Assembly: GCF_014905175.1 (NCBI RefSeq)
Contig: NC_057788.1
Location: 15,029,404-15,093,403 of the forward strand
Reading direction: 5' to 3'
DNA length: 64,000 nt
From: Aphidius gifuensis
Taxonomy: Eukaryota > Arthropoda > Insecta > Hymenoptera > Braconidae
The translations under genes and the position numbers were made by a program. The notes beneath the pieces were generated by a model. That model was not told where the DNA came from. It did not search any database and saw only the letters and a program-made list of their open reading frames with translations. Positions 22,390 through 34,744 of this stretch are shown here, piece after piece; position 1 is the first letter of the stretch; each line of letters opens with the position of its first letter.

Positions 22390-23520
22390 TTACGGAGGCT
22401 AGAAGCCGAAAGGCTCAGCCGCAGTATTGGATTTATCCCCCAAAAAAAAAAAACGTTCATAACTTCTAAACTAATTGTCGTAAAGACTTCGGATTTGGCT
22501 CAAAAGAAGCGGCTCTGGGAATTCTATCGCCCCTAATGAAAAAAAACATTATCTATTTGGCCATTTTTTTTTTTTTTCCAAAAAACGAAAAAAAAAAAAA
22601 TTGTGTTTTTTTTTTTTTTTTTTGCACGAAAAATACTATTCGTACGATAAAAATTCATTTGAAAAAGTTATAGAATTTTGAAATACGATTATTTTAAGCC
22701 TAATATGAGACCTCTGCGACTACTCTATTTTGAGTTATAGCTTGTGCCGTTTTCATTTTTTAGGCAAACGATAACTCATGATGAAATGGCGTTAGAGACT
22801 TCATATTAGGCTTAAAACATGCGTATTCGAAAATTCTATCGCCTCTCCGAAAAAATTTTGATCTATGAATCATATTTTTCACAAAAATTAAAAAAAAACC
22901 GTTTTTTTTTTTTTTTAAATTTAGTTTTTTAAAAAAAAAAAAAAAGTGAGTGAACAGATAATGCTCTTTCTCATGAAGGGCGATGGAATTTCAGAAGACG
23001 CGTTGTGTGAGCCTAATACGAAGTCTCTACTACAATTTTATCAAAAGTTACTGCATTCCTAGTTTTCGAGTAATTTCTAAAAAACGCTCTAACTTTCGAC
23101 AAAATCGTCCTAGATACTTTGTATAAGACTTAAAAAGCATGAATGGTAAAATCCTACAACTTTTAGTCGAAACTTTTTTCAAAAAAAATTATAGTTTTCA
23201 TAAAATAGTAAAAAATAAAATTTTTGAAATATTTTTGTCTCTTTTGTTTCAAAAATAGAAAAAAATTGACTATTGGAATCAGGATGAACTCCCTAAGGGG
23301 CGATAGAGTTTTAAAAACCACGTTTTTTGAGCTTAATATGAAGTCATTCCGTTGATTCTAACAGAAGTTATAGCTTGCCTTAACTTGAACGAAAAAAAAA
23401 AAAAAAAAAAAAATCGATTTTCAAAAAAATAAAAAAAAATGTACTATTATTGTATTGTTACTTTTAAAAACTATTTAAGAGATAAAATTTAACACGGCCC
23501 TAGCCGGAGTATTGAAAATT
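22390..23520. repeat. Diverged alternating repeats with CGATAGAATTTT and TAATATGAAGTC motifs
   Basis: Related units recur in alternating orientation: GGAATTCTATCGCCCC (22517), GAGACTTCATATTAGGCTTA (22796), AATTCTATCGCCTCTC (22840), CGATGGAATTT (22981), CCTAATACGAAGTCTC (23013), CGATAGAGTTTT (23301), CTTAATATGAAGTCATT (23332). The block is bounded by CGGAGGCTAGAAGCCG and GGCCCTAGCCGGAG. It contains long A/T runs and has no coding potential. Confidence 0.55.
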
Positions 23521-23660
23521 TTAAATTTTCAACGGTAACGCGGGCCACACGCCCCAACAAACGTTACCAGATCTTTTTTTATTTATAATGTTTTAATTAA
23601 ACTCTTTTTCCCGATATTTTTTGAGATTCATAATTAACAATGAATAAATGAACGAATGAG

Positions 23661-24639
23661 CCCTGGTAGAAATTTGACTTCGAGTTGCGACATTCAATGT
23701 CGCAGTGAGCTGGGCGCGACCTATGCTATGCAACACTCGCAGAAGTATCTCGCTGCGAGGTTGCTGCGACCTTAGAATTCATATACGCGCGCGCATCTGC
23801 AATTTTGGTGTTTAACCTGTACGTTAAATAATAAATAAATGGTGGTGCCTTCTGCTTTATAATAGTATGTGTAGAACATTCATATTAATCATGAAAGTAA
23901 ATAATTATAAATATAAATAATTATTGTCGCTCAAAAAATTCATCTGATTATAAAACAGTAAGTAATTTTTTGAGTCTTATATAAAACGTTGATACTGTTT
24001 GAAGAGTTTTCAGAGTAATGCAACACTAGATATTCATGTAGACATCGACAAACGGGGAATGTCAACCAGAATGCATTGCATCGCATATCTTATTTTAAGT
24101 TTATGTCATATGTTATGAAAAAATAATGTAAGTAATTTTTGAATTTTATATATTTTATTACATAATTAATATTTGAAAGATTCAATAAATTTTTAATCTG
24201 AATTAATTTGTTGTAGAGTGATGATTGTAGTTCTCTAAATTGCAGTTTTTTGTCAAGATTGGTCAAGATGACAAGCAACGACAGCTTTAACTATATAAAA
24301 CTTTTTCAAATTCCTGGAAACCAGTAGTATCATGATTATATTCACTATTATCAGATGGAAATTTTTATATTTAATGTGTTTTTAAATTCGAACAAATTAA
24401 TAAAAAAACATAAATAATATTACTATTATTATTATTATTGCTATCATAATAAATTTAATCTAGACTACTTTGCGTTTAACCTAAATGACGATAATCGTGA
24501 AACCGCTATGTATGTAGACCGCTTCAAATGTGATTTTGCTTGTTTCCGCAGCTAAACATCGCGGCGATGATACGTGTGGCGACATCGTAATGCGTGAATA
24601 TTATGACTGGGTGATAGCTGCAGGAAATTTCTACCAGGG
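23661..24639. mobile_element. CCCTGGTAG-type element with GCGAC words (979 bp)
   Basis: The ends are CCCTGGTAGAAATTT (23661) and AAATTTCTACCAGGG (to 24639), a perfect 15-bp inverted repeat. The flanks are AG on both sides (23659..23660 and 24640..24641). Subterminal sequence repeats GTTGCGAC, GTCGCAG and TGCGACC words, and the right side has GGCGACATCG. The ends match the small copy at 47735..47875. Confidence 0.85.
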
Positions 24640-25009
24640 AGTTGACTCAAAACAAAACCGATAAAGACCGCTATTTTAAAGTATAATAATGCAACGAGGA
24701 ATCCTTCAATCACTGATCTTTTGTTATTACTTTGAAGAAGTTTTCCACTTTTCGACGCGTGTCAATTTACACATTTTCATTTTTTCTTTTATAATACATT
24801 TTTAACCGCATTTTCATGACGTTTTATTCGATTTTTTCAGGTAATTGTTCAATGATTTATATCTTAACTTTCATATTTTTCATCTAAAACCATAAAGTAA
24901 TTTCAATTTTTTGTTTCATCAATATTGATTAAATATTATTTATATTCTTTATGGGAAAAACAAAATATTCCAAGAAACAAAGGACCATTGCCCTTTCAAA
25001 GCGAAGGTT

Positions 25010-25706
25010 GATTCCATTAATCGTTGTTTAACAAAAATGCTCCATTCCATTCAAATAAACAGCATACATTTTATATTTATTTAATAATTTTATTATTCAC
25101 ATAACAAAATTCTAAAACCATAAAATTTTTCATTAGAAATCTTGGTAATTTCATTACGATAAAACAAAGGCAGATGATTTCAAATTATTCGAGTACAGTT
25201 CATATTTATAAATTGAGATTAAAATAAAAAATCTCATTAAAATGACAGGAAGGTTATGATTATCATTTGTTTCATACTCATTTCCATTTGGTAGATTTGT
25301 TGCAAAATATTTTATTCCTTTTATCTTATTAATTCCATTCGGATTCGGCAAATAGATACTTCGAACTTAGAAAATTCCACAATATGTATAATAGGGCGCA
25401 CGAACAGAACAAGTCTACCGATAACACCTCAGAAAATAATTTGTAACACGGACAAATGTATTTTGCATTGGACAACATAGAGCAGCCAATAATATTATTG
25501 AGCAACACAACAAATATTATTGGATGGTAAAAATTGTTGTGCAGCTAAATGAAATTTGTTCAACGATAGAATAAAATTTGTTGTACAACAAATTTTGTTT
25601 AACGATAGAACAATTTTTGTTGCAGCACAACAAAAAGCGACAGGATAGGATTTCGCCTCTAGTTTGTTGTGCTCTCACAACAATTTTTGAGGTTTTTTTT
25701 TCTCAG
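25010..25706. mobile_element. Copy of the ACAACAAA-word element
   Basis: The section 25375..25706 is homologous to 16230..16520, sharing AGCAACACAACAAATATTAT and GGATTTCGCCTCTAGTTTGT. The left part resembles 15830..16200. The ends are eroded (right near CTCAGTAG at 25706), so this is an older or truncated copy. Confidence 0.6.
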
Positions 25707-25903
25707 TAGTACAATAGATATAACATATATCTATTCTCCATATTATATTTGTTTTTCCCAGAAAAATTACCGGAATAACCAAATAATATCTAAGCATAAA
25801 TAATTTGTATCAAAAAGTTAAAAAAAAAATTATAATAAAATCAAAGTAATGAATCTATTATATTTATTTTGTAAATAAAACTACTAAAAATAAATTATTG
25901 ACC

Positions 25904-25970
25904 GAGAAAAGTCGAGACGAGACGAGAGAGAGCTCTCTGTCGTCTCGTCTCGTCTCACGGCATCACTACT
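25904..25970. repeat. Short CGTCTCG-word hairpin
   Basis: CGAGACGAGACGAGAGAG followed by CTCTCTGTCGTCTCGTCTCG forms a compact inverted repeat with the same word as the hAT-like element 11573..12931. It may be an end-to-end deletion derivative of that family. Confidence 0.55.
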
Positions 25971-25974
25971 AATT

Positions 25975-26100
25975 TTTATTCATATTTTTATTTCACATAT
26001 TTTGTTTATTAAAAAGGGAAAAAATGAGTTACTTTTGTATATAAAAATCAAAAATTTTTGTTTTAATATATTTTGTTTCACTTATTTTGTTTAATTAATC
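25975..26100 (+). repeat. Partial copy of the 40748..41022 palindrome
   Basis: GGGAAAAAATGAGTTACTTTTGTATATAAAAAT (26019) matches GGAAAAAATGAGTCACTTTTGTATATAAAAAT near 40969. Only one arm is present. The DNA from here to 27000 is otherwise AT-rich with nothing recognised. Confidence 0.55.
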
Positions 26101-27239
26101 GCAATATGTAAAAAATCTTTTCTGGGGAAGATCTTAAGTTTTCAATTTTTAAAAGAATAAAATTATGAAAAATTATTCAAAACAATCAAATACGCGCCGA
26201 ACTATCCCGTATGCACACCTGCTATAATACGCATGCCAGCCTTAGTCTTCACAGATTTTAGTCGAATACTTATACTCTCCTTGCCAAAACCAACAAGTAT
26301 TTTCTCGATTATAATTTTTTTTTGAAGAATCATTGAATACATACAATCTTTTCATAAGTACTTTTTAACTTACCAAATATATTTGATAGTCAATAAGTAT
26401 AGTTTTAATTGCACTCAGCAACACAATTTGAAGGATCAAACACAATTGTGTTTCATCAAAATAACTCCATTTCTTTATATCGGATTAATAAAACCGAGAC
26501 AATAGAACCATTTTTAGGCAATTCGCTATAGTCTATATCTTTCAATGTCATGTTTCGTATAAAAATTAACAGTAATATCAAGAAAAAAAAAGAATAATTA
26601 ATTGTATAATAATAAAATGATTTGCTACCTTTACTATTTTTAAATCTCTTTTCAATCCGATAATTTTTTGTTTTTACAATCCAATCTTAAGATCCAATCC
26701 AAGAAATTAAAGTATATATATAAATGGGAAACACGGGCCGATGCATGTGTGACACGGCCGTGATATTTTTTTTGCGAATCTCGAGAATCGAAAAATCTGT
26801 TATCAGTAAAAAAATAGTGTATTGAAAAGTGATACTATTTCCTCTAAATTGAATGATAAGGTACTATTTTACATAAAATGAGAATTGTTATCTAAAAAAG
26901 GATAATACAAAAATAATCGAATTTGCAAAAAAAAATAATTCTAAAAGGTATGTTTTACGTTACCTTTTTTATTATTAAAAACCAAATAAATGATGGACAA
27001 TAAAAAGTCCGGAAGAAAAATAGTAAAAAAAAATTAAGTAGATACCAAAACGTCAACGAAAAAAGTGTAGTCTATAGACTTTCTTCATCGTTGGAGGAAA
27101 CCAGCAGAGAGAAGACAGCAAAAAAAAAAAAAAAAAAAAAAGAACAAACACAACTACACAAAAATAAATAAATAAAAGGGGAAGGAAAACGGAAGAAAAT
27201 TGAAAAAAAAGTCGGACAGGGTCGTAAAGCAACAAGGAC

Positions 27240-27560
27240 AAAGGAAAGAAAATCGCTGGCAGGCTATTTTCCAGAGGAATTTTCATTGGACAGCCACCAT
27301 ATTGGGTGCTAGGAAGAGCCTGGTTGATAGTTGGCATCGATGATTGGTTGTTGCCATGGTCCCGCATATAGTCAAGCCACCAGTAATAAAACAAGGGCAG
27401 CGCGCATCATAAACAGTCGGTGAGGGTGGTATGAATGGTGTTTTGCCCGGTCCTAAGGATCTTCTTCCATCCCCTCTCTCTCTCACTTGGACGCATCACC
27501 AAGTCACAAAACTAACTGCATTTCGAGAACAGATTCCCACAAGAACTCATAGAGAACGGT
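27240..27560 (+). promoter_or_regulatory. Putative 5' region of the homeobox gene
   Basis: GC content rises clearly here compared with the flanks, and no element ends are seen. It contains a CTCTCTCTCTCAC run (about 27474..27486), the kind of sequence bound by GAGA-type factors. It lies about 1 kb upstream of the first supported coding exon and includes a candidate coding exon with a GT donor. I could not place a transcription start. Confidence 0.35.
27340..27419 (+). CDS. Candidate first coding exon of the PROP1/UNC-42-like homeobox gene
   Basis: An ATG at 27340 follows an in-frame TAG closely and opens a 26-codon frame (MIGCCHGPAYSQATSNK...) to the donor CG|GTGAGG at 27420. The donor phase (two bases carried over) joins in frame to the acceptor CTGAG|GACC at 28361/28362, where the downstream frame is open but has no ATG for 200 bp. 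This is a model only: the acceptor has a weak pyrimidine tract, and no family motif lies in the exon. Translation could instead start at the ATG at 28582. Confidence 0.3.
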
Positions 27561-28361
27561 GTGCTCAAATCATCATTAGTTATCTCTAACGAAACACAAA
27601 TATTCAATTAAATTCTTTTCACATTCTCTCACTGTATAACTTTCATCATAACCAACACAAAGACCAACAACATATAAAAAATTAAATTATTTTGTTCAAG
27701 ATATTGAAAAAAAAAGACTTCGTTTAAAAGAGGAAAAAAGTTGGTGGTTAATGAAGAAAAAATATTTGCCGGTGGTTTAATCAGAATCACTCAATTACAA
27801 ACAATTTCATGCGATATTCAAATTTTCGAGAACACTCAGCGCCCTTATAACTTAAATATATATATTCAGAAAATATACAAATCACTAGGGTATTTAAAAG
27901 AACAAAAAAATCATTCAAAAGCACTTGACAATTAAAAGAAAAAAATAAAGTTGCTCTTTCTTGCATTTAATTATCGTCGAAAAAGTGAAACAACGACAGT
28001 TACTGGTGAAAATACAACGGTTTACTTTTCTATTAGTTTTCATGACTTTTTTAAATTTTTATTCAAAATAATTTCTTGTGATTGGAAAGAAAGCTCCAGT
28101 GAAAAAAAAATTAAAGACTAATTGATTTTTATAACTTAAAGAGTGGTTGAATGAAGTTTCATTGTGTTGTTTGGAATCGAACGCGTTTATTTCGTAGATT
28201 GAGAAGTGAATTTAGTATAATATTAAATTTATGATAACATTTAATAGAAAAAACAATAAGTAGAATTTAAAGTCAAGTTACCCAGAATCTGGAAATGATG
28301 TGTTCATAAAATAAACTGAAGAGCAAAAAATTTTTCGAGTTTGATAGAATTTAGGTCTGAG
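27420..28361 (+). other. Candidate intron or 5' untranslated region
   Basis: If the candidate exon is real this is a 942-bp intron; if not, it is promoter or 5' UTR. It is AT-rich, and a 64-codon open frame at 27741..27935 shows no recognisable domain. Nothing else is seen. Confidence 0.3.
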
Positions 28362-28801
28362 GACCAATAAAGGTCATCCCGGCATCATCCTGGCCAACGA
28401 CTTGTCAGGTGGCAGTGGCCCAGGTGGCGGTGTTGGTTCCGTCGGCGGAACATCAGTGAGTGGTTCGCTACCAACCACTGCACTCAGTCTGGACCATCAA
28501 CAATTTAACATATTTCCAGCAATTTTTAGTCGGCAACTGAATTTTTCCGCAGCAGCAGCCAATTGCAGTCAAAATAAACTAATGGACGAATTGAGGCCTA
28601 ACCTTGGTTTACTTGGAGTTGGTCTTGTTGAAAACGATACTTTTCATTTAAATCATAATCAAGAAAAAAGAAAATGCAGTAGTACAAGTTCGAATGAACA
28701 AGATTTTGGACTTTATGGTGTCCATCAAGGTCTGGAAGCTAGTCCACCAACACCAGCAGCAACACCTGGCAGAAATAGTGTTGGTAATCCTACTTCTGTT
28801 G
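28362..28801 (+). CDS. Prop1: PROP1/UNC-42-like homeobox protein, N-terminal exon
   Basis: The frame is open from a stop at 28345. It encodes a Gly/Ser-rich segment (GGSGPGGGVGSVGG), then FNIFPAIFSRQLNF, a poly-Ala patch, MDELRPNLGLLGVGL, an Asn/His-rich part and SPPTPAATPGRNSVG. It ends at 28801 before the donor GTGAGAAAAT. The phase (one base of a Gly codon) matches the acceptor at 36541 exactly. The first in-frame ATG is at 28582, so the conservative CDS starts there; the coding-like Gly/Ser part before it suggests an upstream start. This region lies N-terminal to the homeodomain, is low-complexity, and holds no DNA-binding residues. Exon membership is supported by frame and phase, not by similarity. 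Confidence 0.7.
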
Positions 28802-29055
28802 GTGAGAAAATTTAAACTACTATATCTCACCCTTATACCTTTCACGAAATATTCAAAAGGAACAATATTATTGCTTTTTCGACACACCCACACACATGCA
28901 TACAAACGAAATGATATCAGATAACTCAAAATGTATAGCACGGTTTTAAATACGGTAAATTTCCCGCTTATCATCATTCATCATGAGCAATTATAGCTTG
29001 TTGCGGTGAAACACGGAGTGCTCATAATTACTACTATGACTATAGAATATATTGA

Positions 29056-29080
29056 AACTACTACAACAACAACAACAACA

Positions 29081-29129
<49 letters not shown>
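29056..29129 (+). repeat. Trinucleotide microsatellite (CAA)n(CTA)n
   Basis: About five ACA/CAA units are followed by an uninterrupted run of ACT/CTA triplets to 29129. It is in intron 1 and non-coding. Confidence 0.95.
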
Positions 29130-29508
29130 TATTGCTATTATAATTATTGATTTTATTATTGTTATTATATTCCCACTTGATGCTACGTCCAATATGAGAT
29201 CCTCACATATAGTCGTACCTGTTCTTTACATATATATAGTTATTGTAGGATAATAGAACTCTGTATCAAGGGACAGAACTGAATCCATAAAGTGCAATAA
29301 AGACTAACAGACTTTGACACGGGGGTGCCCTAATGTGGTAGGCGGACTTCTGGTTTCAGTCTGGTGAGTGCTGTAATTTCAACATGGATTTATAGCTTGG
29401 CCGACCTGAGCTATTGTTTACACTATATTGCGTAATAATGTTTTAATACAATTCTATCTCTTTTTTTTTTTTAATTTAAGAAAAAAAATATTTAGTTCTA
29501 CAATTTTT

Positions 29509-29510
<2 letters not shown>

Positions 29511-29542
<32 letters not shown>
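29511..29542 (+). repeat. Poly-T tract
   Basis: About 32 consecutive T residues within a wider T-rich stretch starting near 29461. Such runs may be imprecise in an assembly. Confidence 0.8.
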
Positions 29543-30615
29543 CTATGATCATAGAGAAATGAAAAAAAAAACTAATAATCGAACCAGCACAATAAGTATA
29601 TATATATTTACTTTGGTAGGTCGCCTGTAATATGCGAGGTTTTTGTTATTGTCCATGAATTTTCAGTTTCACCGATTTTTTTTCTCTTTACTCCTGAAGA
29701 AGCTTCTAATGGTCAGTTAATTTTAATCCTGTCCAGCTGTTTATAAAAAAAAACAGATGAATAAAGAGGGATCAATTTGTTCATACAAGTTAAGTTAATC
29801 CACGGATTTTTCTTGAACCCGTTGAAATAATCACTTCTTTTTATTCTATTTTCTATGGTCAAATAGTATACTCGACCAACTGGTGTGCAACAAATGACAG
29901 ATGTGCCCTTTCGATGTTTGTGCCTGAAGGTAAAAGTATAGTTTTAGGTCGAGTGTCTTTTTATACTCTCATTGAACTCGCCCCCATCGAAAAATTACAC
30001 TTTATGAAGTACTTGACACTTATAAAACTTTTATTAACATATATTTAAAAATAGATAGATAAATAAATAAATAAAGATAAAATAATTTATATGTGAAAGA
30101 CTGTGTTAGTACGTGTTACCATTTATTCACACGACGATGGCTTCAATGACCTCTACACATTGAATGCGCGTATATATATTTATGAAGCAAACAATTGACA
30201 TAATTTCTAGAGTTGAATAAAAACATGTATTAATGACATCATCGTTAGCCGATTTGTGTAGAATAGCTTTTCTTGAGATTTTATTGCTCAATAGTTATAA
30301 ATTGAGTGTAGTTTTAACACAGATTTAGCTTTTATATCTGTGATATCAAATTTGAAAAAGTTAACTCCAAGATGAATAGTGAGGGGGTAATTATAGTCAA
30401 ACGTTGTGATACCACCTGAACTGAATAAACAAATTTTGTTAAATTCAAGAATTTTTTTTTTCTTTTTACAAATTAAATATTTCTAACCCAACCTCTAATA
30501 AATCATTTATTTCTTCTTTCAAAAAGTGTTTTGACAAAAAGTTTTTTTCTAAATTTTAGAAATAATTTTTTTCAGTGTATTTGTATGAGAACGTAAAATT
30601 TTAATCAAAACTAAC

Positions 30616-30686
30616 TCGCGAAATGCTTTAGTCGATAGGAGCCCTGATTTCAAACTTGAAGATCCAAAGTTCAAATCCCGCTACAT
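30616..30686 (+). other. Degenerate tRNA-like sequence in intron 1
   Basis: GCGAAATGCTTTAGTCGATAGG has a weak box A, while AAAGTTCAAATCCCGC is a fair box B. The middle (GAGCCCTGATTTCAAACTTG) resembles an anticodon arm. It is just downstream of ATTTTTTTCAGTG (to 30577), an end of the CACTG type. Confidence 0.45.
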
Positions 30687-32831
30687 GAAATCAAATATCA
30701 AAAAAAATATATAACTAAGTTCTTCACAGATAATAATCTTCACATATGTACATTGAATACATATTATCTTTTTATATATACTTTTTGAATGGACAAACAT
30801 GATATTCAAAAAGTAGTTTCAATGACAATCAGAAAAACAATTTGAAATATCAAATACAACTGTGTTTTATCAAAATACCTCGATTTTTTCATTTGGCATA
30901 ACAGAACTCTTAGTAGAATGGCAAAATATATTTGCTAAGAGACAGGCTAGGTCTACCATCATTACGCGTTGATTTTGACAAATTCCAATGTTATTTAGGA
31001 AAAATAAGTAGGTGTAAAAAACTCTAAAAAGTCAATATCTCGTCAAATTTTCAAGATCAAGAACGCTCAAAATAGCGGGGATTTGTAGAAAAAATTATAA
31101 TGAAACTTATAATTAGTCTATAATTTTAGATTTGTATCTTAGTATACTTACTATATAAACTTAGATTTGATCTATAGCTTACTACGAGATATTGAATATT
31201 AAAAAAAAAAGACAATGAAATTTTTTACATTTTTAACATTCATGGCATAACTCATTATTTTCGAAAAAATCCAAAATATAAAAATTGTAGCTAATGGAAT
31301 GCTTCTTTTGGTCATGCCATGAAGTGTCTAGGCTTATTACTTAATAAGTTATTAGATATGGAGAGATAAATGTCTTTTTTCCGTAGATAAATGCAGTAAT
31401 ATATACGGTGTCTCTCTGCGGACCACCTCCGTATAATAGCAAGAAATAATTAGCGAGAAAATACTGTAAAAGCTTTATGTAAGTTATTACATGTAAGTTT
31501 TTTTGAATCTGATATATGGGCGGGGGGCAGCTCAGCACCGAATTTACTTACGTTCTATGGGGGTCACGGGCTTTGACTCTATCACAAGAGAAACTGAGTC
31601 AGTATCCATAGAAAATACACGGAAGATAAACACAGTAATGGAGAATATCATCTCTTTTGCTTGTCATCGGTATACTCCATACAGATTTGGCATATATAGG
31701 CTCATGAGCATGGAGTCGTTATTTTTATCATTCAATTGAATAATTTTTTTCTTTTGACTGCAATGAATTTGTTTCCTAATACCATGACATTACTTTTGAC
31801 AACTATGCTTGTTTTATTTTCATTAACTCACAGTTGATTGTACTGATTGTACTGACAAATGAATACTTGCCAGCGGTCTGGAGAGCCCAACCCGGCTTTC
31901 CCAACCCTACATGAAAGACAGACTGCCATCGTATGACGAGAATGCGATCCACAATCAACATTGAATGCTATAGGGGAATTGAAACTGGGCTATCCCCTGA
32001 TTCAGTAAAAATATATTTACAGATATTGCACTTAATACAGGTTATAATTTTCATGCTGAAAATGAAAAAAAATCTATACTAATTAGTATTATGATAAATT
32101 ATATATATATAATATAAAGTATCTATATAAAATATTATAAAATATTAATTAATAAAGTTTTATTTTACTCATTTTCCATGTATATTTATTTCCTGGTGAA
32201 TCAGAAAAAAAAAAGAAAACATCGACAAAATTCCGAAAACACTCTAGATCAGAATGATTAACAATTAAGGTTGATTCTGAATAACTGATTTCCTGGTATT
32301 TTTTTATTCTTTTGTCCATTTTCTCTCTTTTTTTTTTTTTTTTTCTTGATATTCACAGCCAAATTTATAGCTGTGAAAAAAAAACTATATTCGTGATCCT
32401 CAATTTTTTTATTTATAAGAAATAAAATTTTGTTCGTACTTTCAGCATTACCCGCGCACGTATCCCCAGTTCGAATCACGCGTTAAGCTCTTTGTTTCAG
32501 TTAGTAAGCCTAAAACAAAACGAAAAAAGAGAAATTTCTATTTGTAGTTTCCTTGATAATGTAATACATAATTAAGAATTAAATAAATTTTTTTTTTTAT
32601 TTTTATATTTTCAACATTTTATTTGTTTGACGAAAAATTTGATTCCTTCAAAACCCTTATTATTTGTAACAAGAACTAATTTATTTAATTCATTACCGAT
32701 AATGTCTTTCTTGAGTCATTTGTTATTTGAATCAAATTCTTTCTTGTTGAAAATAAACAGGCAATTTACTTTTCTCAAACAGCCACTGTTTGAATCGAAC
32801 ACAATGGGGCATAATTTTAGAGCTTAATTTT

Positions 32832-33338
32832 AGAGGTTATGCACAAATTACTCTTTTTTTAAAAAATATAATGAGAATCTTCTGAAATTTTGTACACAAG
32901 TAGATCTTTTCATTCTGAATACAACGGTATAATTATTTTCTTATGTTGATCGGTTAAATTTTTTGTAATTAATTATTGAAAATAATATTTAACATTGGCT
33001 CTTATGGAGATTTCAACCATTTTTTTCGGATAGAAAAAATGATGAAAAAGTCTTGAAAAAAATCACACATATACTAGAAACCGAGTTTTATTAATTGCGC
33101 GAAAAATTTTCATATGTTGATCGGTCAATTAATGAGTAATTAATTATAAACTTTACAAAAATTAGATGTGGCAACGTATGACATGTTCAAACACACACAT
33201 ATACCCGCAATCCCATATATTGTTTATGGGGCGCAGGCGCTTTTCACTTTATTTTTTCACAGTGTAGTCGGATTTCAGTTTTGTCTGTGACGTCAGAAGC
33301 GCCCCGCAACACCCGCAATGAATTTGTGCATAACCTCC
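32832..33338. mobile_element. TTAA-type MITE, second copy with internal duplication
   Basis: The left end is GAGGTTATGCACAAATTACT (32833) and the right end is TGCATAACCTCC followed by TTAA (33339). It matches 9913..10250 over both ends (GAAATTTTGTACACAAGTAG; GCGCCCCGCAACACC). It is longer because ATGTTGATCGGT occurs twice (32944 and 33117) with about 170 bp between. The left target reads TTAG, presumably a mutated TTAA. Confidence 0.8.
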
Positions 33339-33859
33339 TTAAGGTTTAGAAGTTTGCATCTTGACACAAACCATCTGTTGTTTTCAATAAGATACTCTAT
33401 TTGAATAATATGAACAAAATATTTTTTCTTATAACAAATAGTGAAATAAATAATTCTTTTTTATTATAAACAACTTATTACCAAAAAGTTTTCTGCTAGC
33501 TTTAAAAATACTTTGACTTATTTTTAACCGAAAATTTTCCTAGTTTGTTGTAACAAAATCTAAATATAAGCTTATATCTACTTAGCCTTTAAATCAAAGG
33601 TGTTCACACAACGAATCGAGCTCGATTTTCTTATAAATGAACTTGACCGAGTTTCGTATGGAAATGCTTGAATGAGGTAAATGGTAGCAAGGTTCGTAAA
33701 GTGGACAGTATTCATCCTCGAACATTGAATCAGCATGTAACATGATTAGGTAATTAGTACCCTAATCAAGTTACCATAGTGTGAAAGACTTGCTTGTTAC
33801 GGTGCCGCCACTGGTTCTCGTTACCTTAGTTGCATCATTCTCACCTCTTCTGGCTGTAT

Positions 33860-33886
33860 GTATATATATATATATATATATATATC
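33860..33886 (+). repeat. (TA)n microsatellite
   Basis: A TATATATA run following GTATGTA, in intron 1. The flanking open frame 33781..33978 runs through it and has no recognisable domain. Confidence 0.85.
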
Positions 33887-34534
33887 TCCCAATAGAAAAT
33901 TTATTGAGTCATATTCTGAGAATGACCAAGACGTGTTCAGTTATCATTTTAGTACTCTTGATGACTTTAAAAAAATAATTTGGGTTTTTTAAAACTAACT
34001 GAAATTGACCAATTCATTTAAAATTTGATAAAAAATGACTTATTAATTTAATTGTTCCTAATAATATTGCTTATGATTTATTATTATTATTATTTGTTTT
34101 TCTAAACATAACTAATGGAATTTTGTATTTTTTATTCAAGTGTTAGAATCATTGCCATCTTCACAGGAATATGTTATAAATAAATGGTGAAATTTTTGAA
34201 AAATTTATTACATAAAAATGGGGTGAATTCACCCCTGATCTAAATAATCAAGAAGTTTTCATAAAATTTTTATTAGATAATTATTTATTTCTTGGAAATT
34301 TTAAGCTTTAAGTTGAAAAAATAAATGATTAGTTTGAGTGAAAATTGTCACCATTTGAGCTACTTTTTTTTTTTTAATTCAAGACTGGTTGTTTTTTTTT
34401 TTTGTTTTTAAGAATATATAAGATAAGTTTAAGAGAAATTTGATGAACGAATAGCCATCACCTTCAAATTAAGAGCGATGCGAAATAACACGTTAATTTA
34501 GAACAGTATTGATTTTTTTCGAATGATATACATT

Positions 34535-34690
34535 TAGAGATGCGCACGAGACGAGAAGAGACAAGATGATATTTTAACGGTCTCAAAAATAGCCTGCAAA
34601 TTGCTAATCTTGCTTCGTCTCGTCTCGCCTAGAAAATTCCGTCTCTGTCTCGAAAAAAATTTCAAAAAGAAAACAAAAAGAGACTCCCGG
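34535..34690 (+). mobile_element. Truncated hAT-like element end
   Basis: TAGAGATGCGCACGAGACGA at 34535 matches the left end of 11573..12931 (TAGAGATGCACACGAGACGA), followed by GTCTCGTCTCGCC words. No right end is found, so it is a fragment. Confidence 0.65.
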
Positions 34691-34744
34691 GATAAAATAT
34701 TAAGTATCAGCTTGAGTATTGGAATCAAATTCTAAGCCGTACAA

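Noticed and set aside
27053..27486. Minus-strand open frames opposite the putative first exon
   Set aside because: They include long F/L runs from an A-tract and have no domain. The homeobox gene on the + strand explains the raised GC.
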